DNA of 64,000 nucleotides, taken from positions 35,635,660-35,699,659 of the forward strand of contig NC_079205.1 of the NCBI RefSeq assembly GCF_026745355.1, given 5' to 3'. Positions within the stretch are counted from its first letter, which is position 1; every line of letters begins with the position of its first letter. The stretch is from Beta vulgaris subsp. vulgaris. Its lineage: Eukaryota; Streptophyta; Magnoliopsida; Caryophyllales; Amaranthaceae. The translations under genes and the position numbers were made by a program. The notes beneath the pieces were generated by a model. The model had not been told where the DNA came from. It saw only the letters and a program-made list of their open reading frames with translations, and ran no database searches. Positions 11,447 to 22,383 of this stretch are shown in pieces.

Positions 11447-13155
11447 CACTAGTAGAATAATTGCTTATTGTTGTGGCTATATTGTTGCAGTTTTACCTAT
11501 ACGCAGCAATAAACCACGTCAAAAGAAAATAATAAATCGAAAATAAACGTATTGCTGCGGTTCCCAGCCAAAACCGCAGCAATAGATAGTAACGGGATAA
11601 TTTTTCAAATTTAATTGACTACTTTGACCAGCTATATTGCTGCTGTTTTTTAAAGAAACCGCAGCAATACTTTAAAATATTAATATTTTGATGTATTGCT
11701 GCGGTTTCTATAAAAAAACCGCAGCAATATAAAAACCCAATATTATATAATGATGTCTAAGATTGCACCCTCTCATTAAACCCTAAAAAAACGGTGCTCC
11801 TCTCACGCCTCTCACTCTCCTCTCACGCATCACTCTCTCTCCTCTCCTCTCCTCTCACGCCTCTCCTCTCATCTCCTCTTACTCTCAATTCTTCGCCTCT
11901 CCTCTCCTGCATTCAACCATGGCGACAGAGGAATATGCGCAGGCGAAAACACATCCCTCATTCCTGCGCCTCCCTCATTCATAAAATTCAAACCCTAAAT
12001 CAAATCTTACTATCTGCGCCTCCCTCAGATCCTCACGCGATCTCTCCTCTCTCTCCTGCGCCTCCCTCACGCGATCTCTCTCCTCTTCGTAAGCCATTCT
12101 GTCATCTCGAATATTTCATGAAGACTCGAAGTGGCTGTGGCTCGTCGTTTGCCGTGGCTCTTCGTTTATCATAAGCTCGAAAATTTCAGATCGAAGACTC
12201 CTTTCATTTTCTTTTTTTATCTTTTCTCGTTCTTTTTTCATTTCGATTTTTTCAGATTTATGTATTTTTTCATTTTTATTGTTATTTCAGATCGGTTATT
12301 TTCGTTTTTTTATTATTTCTGATCGATTTTTTCAGATTTTCGCTCGTCGTGGCTGTGGCTCATCGTTTGTCGTGGCTCGTCGTTTGACATGGCTCGTCGT
12401 TTGACGTGGCTCGTCGTTTGCCGTAGCTCGTCGTGGCTGTGGCTCGTTCTAGTTTTCGTTGCAATTGTTCCAGTTTTCGGTGTAACTATTCGTTCCAGTT
12501 TTCTAGAGATTGTTATTTTTTTATTTTTGTAATTGTTGTTATTTTTGTAGTTGTTGTTCTTAGAATATTTTTGTAAATATTTATGTATGATTTTACTAGT
12601 TATAATATTTTTGTAATTGTTGCCTTAAATATGTTTGTTGTTGAAGGTAGGTTTGTGTGTACATTTATCTTTAACCTCACTGCCTCCTTTGCCATAAGAG
12701 TAATAATATATTTAAATTTGTATTTTTTATGTTTTTGAATTTTGTATGATAATTTTTTGTTATTAGTTTCAATAAGTAGTCTTTTTTTTTTTTCTTAGAC
12801 TTTTTGGCTTTCAAATTTGATGGTAAAATGTAAAAAAAAAATTTACCTTACCAATACATATTGCTGCGGTTTTTTCAAGAACCGCAGCAATATGTCTATT
12901 TTTTATTATTAAATACAACATATTGCTGCGGTTTTCTCCAGAAAGCGCAGCAATATGCTTTATAAATCTGATAAAAAAGAAGTATATAGCTGCGGTTTTA
13001 CTCAGAAACCGCAGCAATATGTTCAAATATTGTTGCGGTTTAAAACTGCAGCAATATAATTATTACCTATTGCCGCCCCCATAATTGCTGCGCGCCCAAA
13101 ACCGCAGCAATAGGCCACTTTTTGACCGCAACAATAAGCATTTATTCTACTAGTG
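11447..13155. mobile_element. Non-autonomous CACTA element 1
   Basis: Terminal inverted repeats of about 30 bp start CACTAGTAGAATAATTGC on the left; the right end mirrors this as ATTCTACTAGTG. A 3-bp target duplication GAG flanks it (11444-11446 and 13156-13158). Both ends carry many copies of ATTGCTGCGGTTT in both orientations, typical subterminal repeats of En/Spm elements. The interior holds a CT-rich tract (11790-12090) and about five copies of an 18-bp unit GTGGCTCGTCGTTTG (12340-12450). No transposase is present, so it must be mobilised in trans. It interrupts pol of the Tat element and is younger than it. Confidence 0.93.
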
Positions 13156-13291
13156 GAGGACGGTTGACTGCTTTCTTGTAGAGAGTCTCATCTCATAGCT
13201 CAAATCATTTGTCTCTTGCTTTCACATACTTAGCTTCTACAGGATCAGAAGGTAGCCGACCTGTTTTCTTGAATTCTATAATAGGCTCCAT

Positions 13292-14165
13292 CTAAACTCC
13301 CCCGCGGCTGAGAAACATCACTTGCTCTTGATCAATACTCATTTTTGGTTTTACCTCCCAAAATATTGTTCGTGGTGCATCACAGTCAGTCGAGCTGGTC
13401 AATTTTGAGAGAGCATCTGCTTGGTGATTTTCTGACCTTGAAACTTGTTCAAGAACAAATCGTGTCAAGGGCTCGATCTCATCCTTGATCAAACGCATAT
13501 ATTTGCTCATAGATGCCTCTTTACATTTGAAGTCTCCATTGACTTGACTAACGACTAGAAGAGAGCCCTATTTAGCCTCAATCTCTAGAGCTCCAACCGC
13601 TTTGCACATTTTGATCCCAGCCATAAGTCCTCCATACTCGACTTTATTATTGAACACTTAAAATTGGAACCTTAGTGCATACTCAAACTTATCTTCTTCT
13701 GGATACTGCCAATTAATCCTGCCCCACACCCATTGACGGTAGTCGGTCCATCCACCATGAGCGCTAGTGCTTCCTTCCTTCAGTTGGATCTATTATAGGT
13801 TCTATAGTTGGCCGAGTAAGCTCAACTATTCAATCTACCAAACTGTGCCCCTTGATCGCCTTTCTGGGTTCAAAAGTTAGGTCGAACATGTTCAACTCTA
13901 CCGCCCACTTGAGCATTCGTCCTGAGGCTTCCATATTTTCCAATACTTGCTTTAGAGGTTGGTTAGTATAGACTAATATACTGTGGGCCAAAAAGTACGG
14001 TCTCAATTTCTTGCTGGCCATAACCAGTGCGAACCCAAACTTCTCTACCAGCAAATACCTACACTCCGCGTCTTTGAGCACCTCACTCGCAAAGTACACT
14101 GGAACTTGTATGGATTCTCTTTCAGCAAGCAAAATGGCACTTACAGCTTGAGGCTACACGGCTAG
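13292..14165 (-). pseudogene. Dual RNase H region of Tat-element pol
   Basis: The segment 13830-14132 matches the Gypsy RNase H: VYFASEVL, EKFGFALVMASKKLRPYF and NQPLKQVLENMEASGRMLKWAVEL. The segment 13292-13510 matches the end of a second, archaeal-type RNase H: FVLEQVSRSENHQADALSKL. Having both, in this order before integrase, is a hallmark of the Tat lineage. The stretch between them contains stops and frame changes, so no complete protein is encoded. Confidence 0.75.
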
Positions 14166-15420
14166 GTATACAAATTATTTTTTTCCCTCGGCTGGACTGA
14201 CCAAATGAGGCAATGACAGAGGTGATATTTTACTTGCTAAAGCGTCTGTTCAGCTTCTTCTATCCCCTCAAACATGGCTTTTTTCTTGATTGTTGAGAAG
14301 AAATGATGACATTTATCACCTGATTTGGACAAGAATCGTCCAAGGGCTACTAAGCACCACATCAGACGATGTACTTCCTTAATCTTGACGGAGATGTCAT
14401 ATTCAAAATTGCCTGGATCTTCTCAAGATTAGCTTCTATCCCCCGTTTGATCGACCAAGAACCCTAAGAATTTCCCTGCTACCATCCAAAGACACATTTC
14501 TTGGGATTTAATTTCAATTTGAATTTAGGGTTTCAAAGGTTTCTCTCAAGTCTCCAATATGACCTTGCTCCTGTCGGCTTTTTACTATCATATCATTGAA
14601 ATAAGCTTCCATATTTCTTCCCAACTGCAGCTGCAAAACTGTGTTGATTAGCTGCTGAAAGGTGGTTAGTGCATCCTGAAGGCCGAAAGGCATCCATAGC
14701 TAGCCATAAAGCCCTTTCTCTGTGATAAATGATGTTTTGTCCTGATCCTTCGGCCGCATAGGGATTTAGTGGAACCTAGCTAGAATATGCATACATGAAA
14801 CTCAGCAATGCATGGCCAGCCGTGGAGTCTACTAACCGGTCTAACTTAGGCATAGCGAACTGTCCTTAGGACAGGCCTTATTAAGATCGGTGTAATCCAC
14901 ACACATTCTCTATGTGCCATTGGGCTTGGGCACCATGACAATGTTTGTTATCCAATCCGTGTAATGAGTCACCCGAACGAACTTAGATTTCAATAATTTC
15001 TGCACTTCCTGGTCAACTCCCTGATTCCTGGCCAGACCCAAGTGCATGTTCTTCTAACGAACCGGCTTCAAACTTGGATCTATATTCAGCTTGTGAACTG
15101 CTACTTCAGGATCAATTCCCGACATTTCTTCAACAATGTAGGCAAACACATCCTCAAACTCCTGTAACAACCTTACTAACTCAACCTTCAAGCTGGGGGC
15201 AAGAGCAGACCTAATCTTCATTGTTCTTTCTGGAGGAGCATTGTCTAAACAGACGTCCTTTGGTGCCTCTATAGGCTATGGACGCTTAAGATTTTACTGA
15301 ATATCAGGCTCTCGATTTTGTCAAGGAACATTGACAATAGTCGGAGGCATATACCTTCCTCGAGGCGGCCTTTCATTATCCACTGTGTCTTCTACTCGAA
15401 CCTCAAAACTTCGGTTTCTT
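14166..15420 (-). pseudogene. Reverse transcriptase and upstream part of Tat-element pol
   Basis: Translated fragments on the minus strand include the polymerase active-site region near 14590-14620 (RNMEAYFNDMIVKSRQ). The family motif there is Y-V-D-D; here it reads Y-F-N-D, so one of the two catalytic aspartates is lost. Upstream, about 15300-15420 still reads as an open segment (VARNRSFEVRVEDTVDNERP). Several stops occur between. Gag and protease, expected next, are not found before the MITE at 15425. Confidence 0.7.
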
Positions 15421-15424
15421 GCTA

Positions 15425-15758
15425 CTCCCTCTATACGAAAATATAGTTCTCCTTTCCATTTTGGGTGTCCCGAAATATTCCATATTTATTTCCACATTTA
15501 TCCGTAATTTGTGTAGAAAAACCATGTCCCATCATTTATTTGCTTCTTGAATTTTGCTTTTTCCTTTGTTTATTCAACCAAATTGTTACAATTAATGCTC
15601 TTTCACCAATTATTCTCCATTCTCTCTCCTAAAATCATCTTTTCCCATACAACATTTATTTAAATAAACAAAAAATCTTTACTATTCCTCTTAAATTCTA
15701 GTTGCATAAATTACCGTGAAAAAAGTGAAATGGAAACTATATTTTGGGACGAAGGGAG
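15425..15758. mobile_element. Stowaway-type MITE (Tc1/mariner)
   Basis: The left end is CTCCCTCTATACGAAAATAT and the right end mirrors it as ATATTTTGGGACGAAGGGAG. TA target duplications lie at 15423-15424 and 15759-15760. It is 334 bp long with no coding capacity. The body matches, in opposite orientation, the MITE at 31011-31355. Confidence 0.92.
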
Positions 15759-15794
15759 TATATTGGATGAGTGACAGTCAATCATCGTTGTGTC

Positions 15795-15812
15795 TCCCCA
15801 CAGACAGCGCAA
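15795..15812 (-). other. Primer-binding site of the Tat-lineage element
   Basis: On the minus strand, just inside the 5' LTR, the sequence reads TTGCGCTGTCTGTGGGGA. This resembles the primer-binding site commonly seen in Tat/Ogre Gypsy elements. Confidence 0.65.
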
Positions 15813-15814
15813 AA

Positions 15815-16265
15815 TGGTACGTAGTACTTGCTTAGTAAATACACTGCTATTCCTCAGCAGGTTCTTCGATAGAGACTTGTGCAACGATATCTCGGTCAAA
15901 TAATCCCGAACCTGAGCTTCGTTCCTGAACATGCGAAAAAGGAGCCACCCTTGAGGTTTGGGTGGTGGCTCCCCCTCCGAAACTTAAGTCAAATATCAAG
16001 AGTAAAAAGGGAAAGTTTAGAGAGAGAAAGTATAGAGAGTTTTCACAGAGTAATAGTACACACTGGAATAAGGTACATTTTTCCTGATTTCAAGGACTAT
16101 TTATAGTGTTTGGAGTGATTGTTATACCTTGAGATCACCCTAATTTAAGGACACCTGATTGGCTAAGCAATGGAAGCATGACACGTGGCAGGAAATGATT
16201 GGGGGTACACATCATCCAATCATATGTAGTTGTTTTTTGGGATCTAGGCCTGTGTATATGCCAGG
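15815..16265 (-). repeat. 5' LTR of the Tat-lineage element, first part (interrupted)
   Basis: It aligns with the 3' LTR from its start to the phrase ATGCCAGG. There CACTA element 2 interrupts it; the LTR resumes at 30855. The intact copy at 4365-4961 shows the uninterrupted sequence GCCAGGCTAAAAAG, which proves the insertion point and the AGG duplication. Confidence 0.9.
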
Positions 16266-16408
16266 CACTAATAGAGAAAGGGCGATTTGCTTCAGACCTG
16301 GGACCCCTATTTGCGTCGGACTTAGGTCTGATGGCACATGTCTCGACGCAAATGATATGCGTCGTACGAGGAAACAACGTAGATCTTTTAGCCATATGTG
16401 TCGCACCT

Positions 16409-18936
16409 TGTAACACCCCCAAAATCCATACACGTCTAAAGCTACGTCGCATCGACTTTGGGAGTGTTACCGCCGCGATGGAACGCAAGGCATAATTAGA
16501 AATACGGTAACTCAAATTCATTGTCTCAAAACCAAACTGCAGCGGAATAGAAAATGTAATTACAACTCGGGAATCATAGATGACCCCTCTTTACTCAAAC
16601 TCAAACCATGTAACAATGTTCTATAAAATTCATTAATAATCAAACCAAAAGTTAACTTCAAACTACAGTCTAGCCCCCATATGCTTGATGTCATGCAGCA
16701 GCACCAGCTCACCTAGTCTGCTCCCCATTGAAGTATCAATAGTTCATCACAGGACAACAAACACATAATAACACACAGGGTCAGCTATGCTGAGTACGTA
16801 ATGAACCATTGAAACTATATGAACATAAATGATGCATACATTACAACTGTTATCTGAACCTACGTTATCTCACATCCTTTAATCTTTCATTATTTGGCAT
16901 CGAACGGGCACCGTCATCTTACTAGAATCATACGGGCTACTGAATCCTTAATAGACAACTTGGTCTATTAGATGAAATGCAAATACGGTTTTGTTCCGTC
17001 TCACACCCATCACCTTAGTATGCATACCCCCAAGATCGAACGGAACCTTCCGCCTACTTGAGTTATCAAAATATAAGGACACTACTGTCGTCACAGTAGG
17101 CCTGCGTAGGAGTGTAGGACAAGTCCTACACTCCCCCCATTGTTCTATACTTGTAGGGAGTCCAACTACAAGTATCGCCATAATCTTCTTTTATAACTTT
17201 AGGGAGTCATTTACATACTCTCTTAATTACCAAACTCAATCTTATCCCTAGTAACACTCTTGTTACTCTATAGATCAGATTAATAATGCTGATGTTACAC
17301 TACGATAGAACTTCGCATTTCAATGCAACATATTTCAATGCATCATATTGATTTCACGTTATAACGTCTAACCAAACAATCACAATCAAATGTTCCCTAT
17401 CATGGTACTAGGTTCCAATAACATGAATTGTAACCTAAACATGATACTAAGCTTTGAAAGTAAACTGGTACGCGTACGTACCTTGTAACGGAGAATTTTC
17501 GCTGACTTAATAGAACGAGCCGCTTATGAAATTGGGACCTAAATCGTTAAAACAAAGCTTTTAGTGTTACGTCCTTGATAACACTAACAACTACTACGTA
17601 CTAAGACCATAACGATCTAACGATTCGAATTACGCAATAGTTAAAACCTTATTCCAGAACTTTCGTTATAATTCTAATCTAGTGAATTTAACGTCTTTTA
17701 GAAGTCAGAATTAGTGAGTAACTAAGTTATTTAGTAACATTAGCCCACTAATTTACCAATCCAAAATGTCATAAGTCCAGCCTGTCTTATGTCCAAAAGT
17801 CAAGTCATATGTCCAAAAGGTAAGTCATATGTCCAAGAGTAAGTCATATGTCCAAAAGTAAGTTCCATGTCCAAAAAGGTAACTTCCATGTCCAAAGGGT
17901 GAGTCATACGTCCCAAAGTCAGATTTCATGAAACAGGTTACTCTGGAAACAAAAATAACTGTAACTAATAATAAGACACACTTTTCCTACTTTCAACTTA
18001 TTCCAATTACAAACCTAATCAGAATTTATACTTAAAACAGAACAATAACTTAACTAGTTAACAATCTAATAAATTACTAAACACTCTAATTATTAATTAT
18101 AAATTACAAACCTTTCTTAACTACGAAAACAGTAAATATAAGAATAATTAATAAACTGACATACTAAGTTAAGTACAAAATTATACCACTGACTTTCGCC
18201 GGCACAAAGATTCCGGCGACGGAACTCCGGTGGCCTCTGCTGTCCAAACTCACACATGCGACCCCGGTTCCTCGCGCACAACCCTCGAACACCGCGACCC
18301 CCCGTCGCAGCACTCGAACCACACACACGCCGCACGAACCCGCGGACGAAAGCCTCGACACACCCGCGCAACCTTCGACACGCCCGCACCGAAACCTCGC
18401 CTTAAATCGCACAAACCTCGAGCCAAACTACGCGCAGCACCAACCCTCGCGCGCTCGAAACACCTCGTCGCTCGCACCACACTCTCGAACCGCACAAAAC
18501 CTTCGACCCCCTTCGCACCACACCCTCGCCTGAGTTCGCACAACCGCAGGCGACTAGAAGGAGGAGGCGAGAGGAACTTCAGCGAGGGTTTGAGAGAGAA
18601 TCCGAGAGAGAAAGAGAGAAATCTGAAAGAGAGAAAAGAAAATTCGAAAGAGAGAGAGAGGGGCAAAGGAAGTCGGCTGAGGAGAGGGAGAAGGAGAGGT
18701 TTTTAGGGTTTTCTGAAATTCCCTTCCTTTTCTTTTTATACTCCCTTCAAAAGATAGTCACCCTAGGTCAAGTGAAGACTAGGTTATTCTTTTAAAACTC
18801 CGAAAATTCCTAACAAATTCATCTAACAATAATTTATTCCTATTAATTTGTAAATAAATTAAAATACCTTTTTATTAATTCTTTTATATTTTCTTAATTA
18901 GTACGAAATTAGTATTAAAAAATACGGAGTATTACA
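16409..18936 (-). repeat. 3' LTR of the Tekay element
   Basis: Begins TGTAACACCCCCAAAATCC and ends GGAGTATTACA. It includes a GTCCAAAAG-type imperfect tandem array (about 17785-17910, unit roughly 17 bp: AAGTCATATGTCCAAAAG) and a GC-rich, CGCGCAC-rich segment (18230-18560). Open frames in the GC-rich part, on both strands, recur in the other LTR and are not considered genes. Confidence 0.93.
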
Positions 18937-18955
18937 GGCTTCCCCCCTTAAAAGA
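18937..18955 (-). other. Polypurine tract of the Tekay element
   Basis: The plus strand reads GGCTTCCCCCCTTAAAAGA, i.e. a purine tract with AAGGGGGG on the coding strand directly beside the 3' LTR. This is the expected plus-strand primer. A second similar tract occurs at about 19145-19160. Confidence 0.75.
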
Positions 18956-19135
18956 AGTTTCGTCCCGAAACTTTGAGGTAGCCCGTCTTAACGACGATCT
19001 TTTGCACTTCTAAGTCCCAAATTTCACAAGCGTTTTCTAACGTTCACACAATAGATAAGCAGTTTTCACACATAACTAGCATATAACTAACATAATCAAC
19101 ATAATTAACATACTTTAGGGTGAAAGCGCGAAATT

Positions 19136-22100
19136 CTATCGCATTCTTCCCCCCTTAAAAGAAAAGTTACGTCCCCGTAACTCACGTACCTCTTGGAAAA
19201 GCTCAGGGTACTTCAGACGCATTGCATCTTCGGCTTCCCATGTGGCTTCCTCGGTAGTTTGATTTCTCCACAACACCTTGACAATTCTGACGTCCTTATT
19301 CCTCGTACTTCGCACTTTGCGGTCTAGGATCTGGACAGGTTTCTCCTCATAGGACAAAGTTTCGTCTATCTCTACGTTTTCAGGTTCAAGGACATGTGAC
19401 GCATCAGGTACGTATCTCCGGAGTTGGGATACGTGAAACACGTTATGGACCCTTTCTAGGTCGTTGGGTAAATCCAGGCGATAAGCAACTTTCCCTACCC
19501 TCGCCAGTATCTCATAGGGTCCTATGAACTTAGGGCTTAGCTTCCCCTTTTTCCCGAATCGCATCACTCCTTTCATTGGGGACACCTTAAGCAACACTTT
19601 TTCCCCAACTTCGAAATTTTCGTCCCTTCGCTTCTGGTCCGCATAGGATTTTTGCCTGTCCTGTGCAGTCTTAATCTTTTCTTGAATGACTCGCACTTGA
19701 TCCATCGTCTCTTGAATCATATCAGGTCCTAACACTACGTCTCACTGATGTCGTTCCAACACAAAGGGCTACGACACTTTCTCCCGTACAACGCTTCAAA
19801 TGGTGCCATCTTAATACTAGCATGGTAGCTGTTGTTGTATGAGAATTCTATGAGGTCCAAATGGTCTTCCCATGACCCTTGGTATTCTAAAGCACATGCT
19901 CGCAACATGTCCTCTAAGGTCTGAATAGTTCGTTCTGTTTGACCATCGGTAGCTGGGTGAAAGGCTGTACTCATTAATAGCTCACTACCAAATGCTTCCT
20001 GGACCTTTTTCCAGAAATTGACAGGAATCGAGAGTCTCGATCTGATACTATACTTGTGGGTACTCCATGCAATCGAATGACATTTTTCACATAAGCCTTG
20101 GCTAAGGCTTCCATACTCCACGTATCTTTCATAGGTATGAACCTTGCTGTCTTGGTTAGTCTATCCACTATCACCCAAATGGTATTATTGCCTCCCCGAC
20201 TCCTAGGTAAGGCGACAACGAAGTCCATGGAGATCGAGTCCCATTTCCATGTCGGAATGTCTAAGGGTTGAATCTTTCCCTGAGGTCTCTTGTGTTCACT
20301 TTTGACTTTCTGGCATGTTAAGCATTTGGAAACAAACTCAGCTACTGCTCTCTTCATACCAGGCCACCAAAACATCTTCTTGAGGTCCTTATACAACTTA
20401 TCTCCCCCTGGGTGGACAGAATACGTCGTGTTATGACCCTCGCTCATTATCTTTTGTTTCAGCTCTTCACACTTTTGTGGCACGCACCACCTACCCTTAT
20501 ATCGTATGCTCCATCCTCATGGATCGCAAACCCCTCTGCTTTGCCCTCCTTAAGCTTTGCCTTGACTCGCTCAAGTTTCACATCCCCAGGTTGACTCCCT
20601 TATCTCTTCTAGGAAGTTAGGTTCGATGGTTAGGGCACTCAGCAATCTTTCTACCTCCCCTTCATGAACAACTTCTATCTGAAGTCTAGAGAATTCCTCA
20701 CAAAGTTTGTCGGCAACGACTAATGTATTCAGGCTATGGCTAGACTTGCGACTTAACGCATCAGCAACAACGTTGGCTTTACCCTCATGGTATTGGATGT
20801 CTAAGTCATAGTCCTTGATGAGCTCTAACCATCTGCGCTGCCTCATGTTGAGGTCTTTCTGGGTGAAGATATATTTAAGGCTTTTGTGATCGGTGAAGAT
20901 ACGGCAGGTTACCCCATAGAGGTAGTGTCTCCAGATTTTGAGTGCAAATACTATGGCGGCCAGTTCTAGGTCATGTGTTGGGTAATTGACTTCATATGGC
21001 TTCAACTGTCGGGACGCATAAGCTATAACTTTCCCGTTTTGCATCAGAACACAACCCAACCCATTTTTGGATGCATCACTATACACATCATATCCTTCGT
21101 TCCCATTAGGCAAGGTTAGGACAGGGGCTGAGGTTAATCTCTCTTTGAGTGTTTGGAAGGCCTTCTCACTGTCCTCATTCCAGGTAAACCTACAATCCTT
21201 CTTCATCAGGTTTGTCATAGGTTTTGCTATTTTGGAGAAGTCTTTCACAAATCTCCTATAGTAACCGGCTAAACCCAAGAAACTTCGTATATCCGTGACA
21301 TTCTTTGGAGTAGGCCATTCACTCACGGCTTTGATTTTCGCAGGATCGACTGATACACCCTCCTTAGAGATAAAATGACCCAAAAATGACACTCTTTCCA
21401 ACCAAAATTCACATTTCGAAAACTTTGCATAAGTTGGTTGTCCCTAAGTGTCTGCAAAATGACCCTCAAATGATCCTCATGTTCCTCCTTGTTCTTAGAA
21501 TAGATCAGGATATCGTCTATGAACACTACGACGAATTTGTCTAGGTAGGGTCGGAAAATTCTATTCATAAGGTCCATGAAAACTGCAGGTGCATTGGTTA
21601 ACCCAAAAGGCATAACGTAAACTCATAGTGGCCATATCTGGTTCGAAAGGCAGTCTTAGGTATATCATGATCAACAATCCTCAACTGATGGTAACCAGAC
21701 CTTAAGTCAATTTTGGAGAACATCCCCGCACCCTGAAGTTGGTCGAACAAATCATCAATCCTAGGTAATGGATACTTGTTTTTCACAGTGACATTGTTCA
21801 ACTCCCGGTAGTCTATACATAACCTCAAGCTACCATCCTTCTTTTTCACAAATAGACGGGTGCTCCCCATGGCGACATGCTAGGTCTAATATACCCTTTT
21901 CTAGAAGTTCCTCTAACTGGTTCTTTAACTCATTCATTTCTGCCGGAGCCATCCGATACGGGGCTTTCGAAATGGGTCCAGTCCCAGGTACTAGGTCAAC
22001 GGTGAACTCTACATCTCTCCTTGGAGGCATACCAGGTATTTCCTCAGGAAAGACATCCTGGAATTCTCGGACTATGGGCACATCTTCAGGCCTTAACGGA

Positions 22101-22383
22101 TCATCCTCCACTCTTCTCACTGAACACATAAATAGGGGCCAACCCTTGTCTACGTAGTTCTTAAGTTGTAACGCATTGATAACTTTAATTCCTGGTTCTC
22201 GAGGTACCTCCTATATGACACTCTTTTCCCGAAGGGTCCTTTAGTTCCACTTTTTGCGCATCGCAATCTATCTTAGCCTGTACTTCCCAAGCCAATCCAT
22301 CCCCAGAATGATATCTAGGTTTGATAAGTTAAACTCTATCAGATCAGAGGGAAAGTATCCCTCACCTATCTTTAATGGCACTT
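19136..22383 (-). pseudogene. Tekay pol: RT, RNase H, integrase and chromodomain (frame-broken)
   Basis: Segments in order along the minus strand follow. Pre-RT linker (from 22129, RRDVEFTVDLVPGT) and RT fingers (21870-21598, [19 protein letters not shown]). RT palm (21613-21323, [13 protein letters not shown], catalytic motif F-I-D-D). RNase H (21401-20571, [18 protein letters not shown] and [12 protein letters not shown]). Integrase zinc finger (20483 on, EGHNTTYSVHPG and CLTCQKVK) and integrase core ([31 protein letters not shown] with the catalytic Glu). Chromodomain (19735-19136, PVQILDRKVRSTRNK, VLWRNQTTEEATWE). Breaks by frame change or stop lie near 22390, 22280, 21870, 21605, 21400, 20570, 20000 and 19740. 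Motifs themselves are well conserved, so the breaks are either recent or read errors. Confidence 0.9.

Noticed and set aside
16948..17251. Open frames in both strands, repeated exactly at 25973-26279
   Set aside because: They are LTR sequence, with no known domain, and are identical only because the LTRs are young.
18230..18706. Arg/Pro-rich open frames on both strands (also at 28738-29048)
   Set aside because: They lie in the GC-rich part of the Tekay LTRs, occur in both copies, and differ by frame shifts between the copies.
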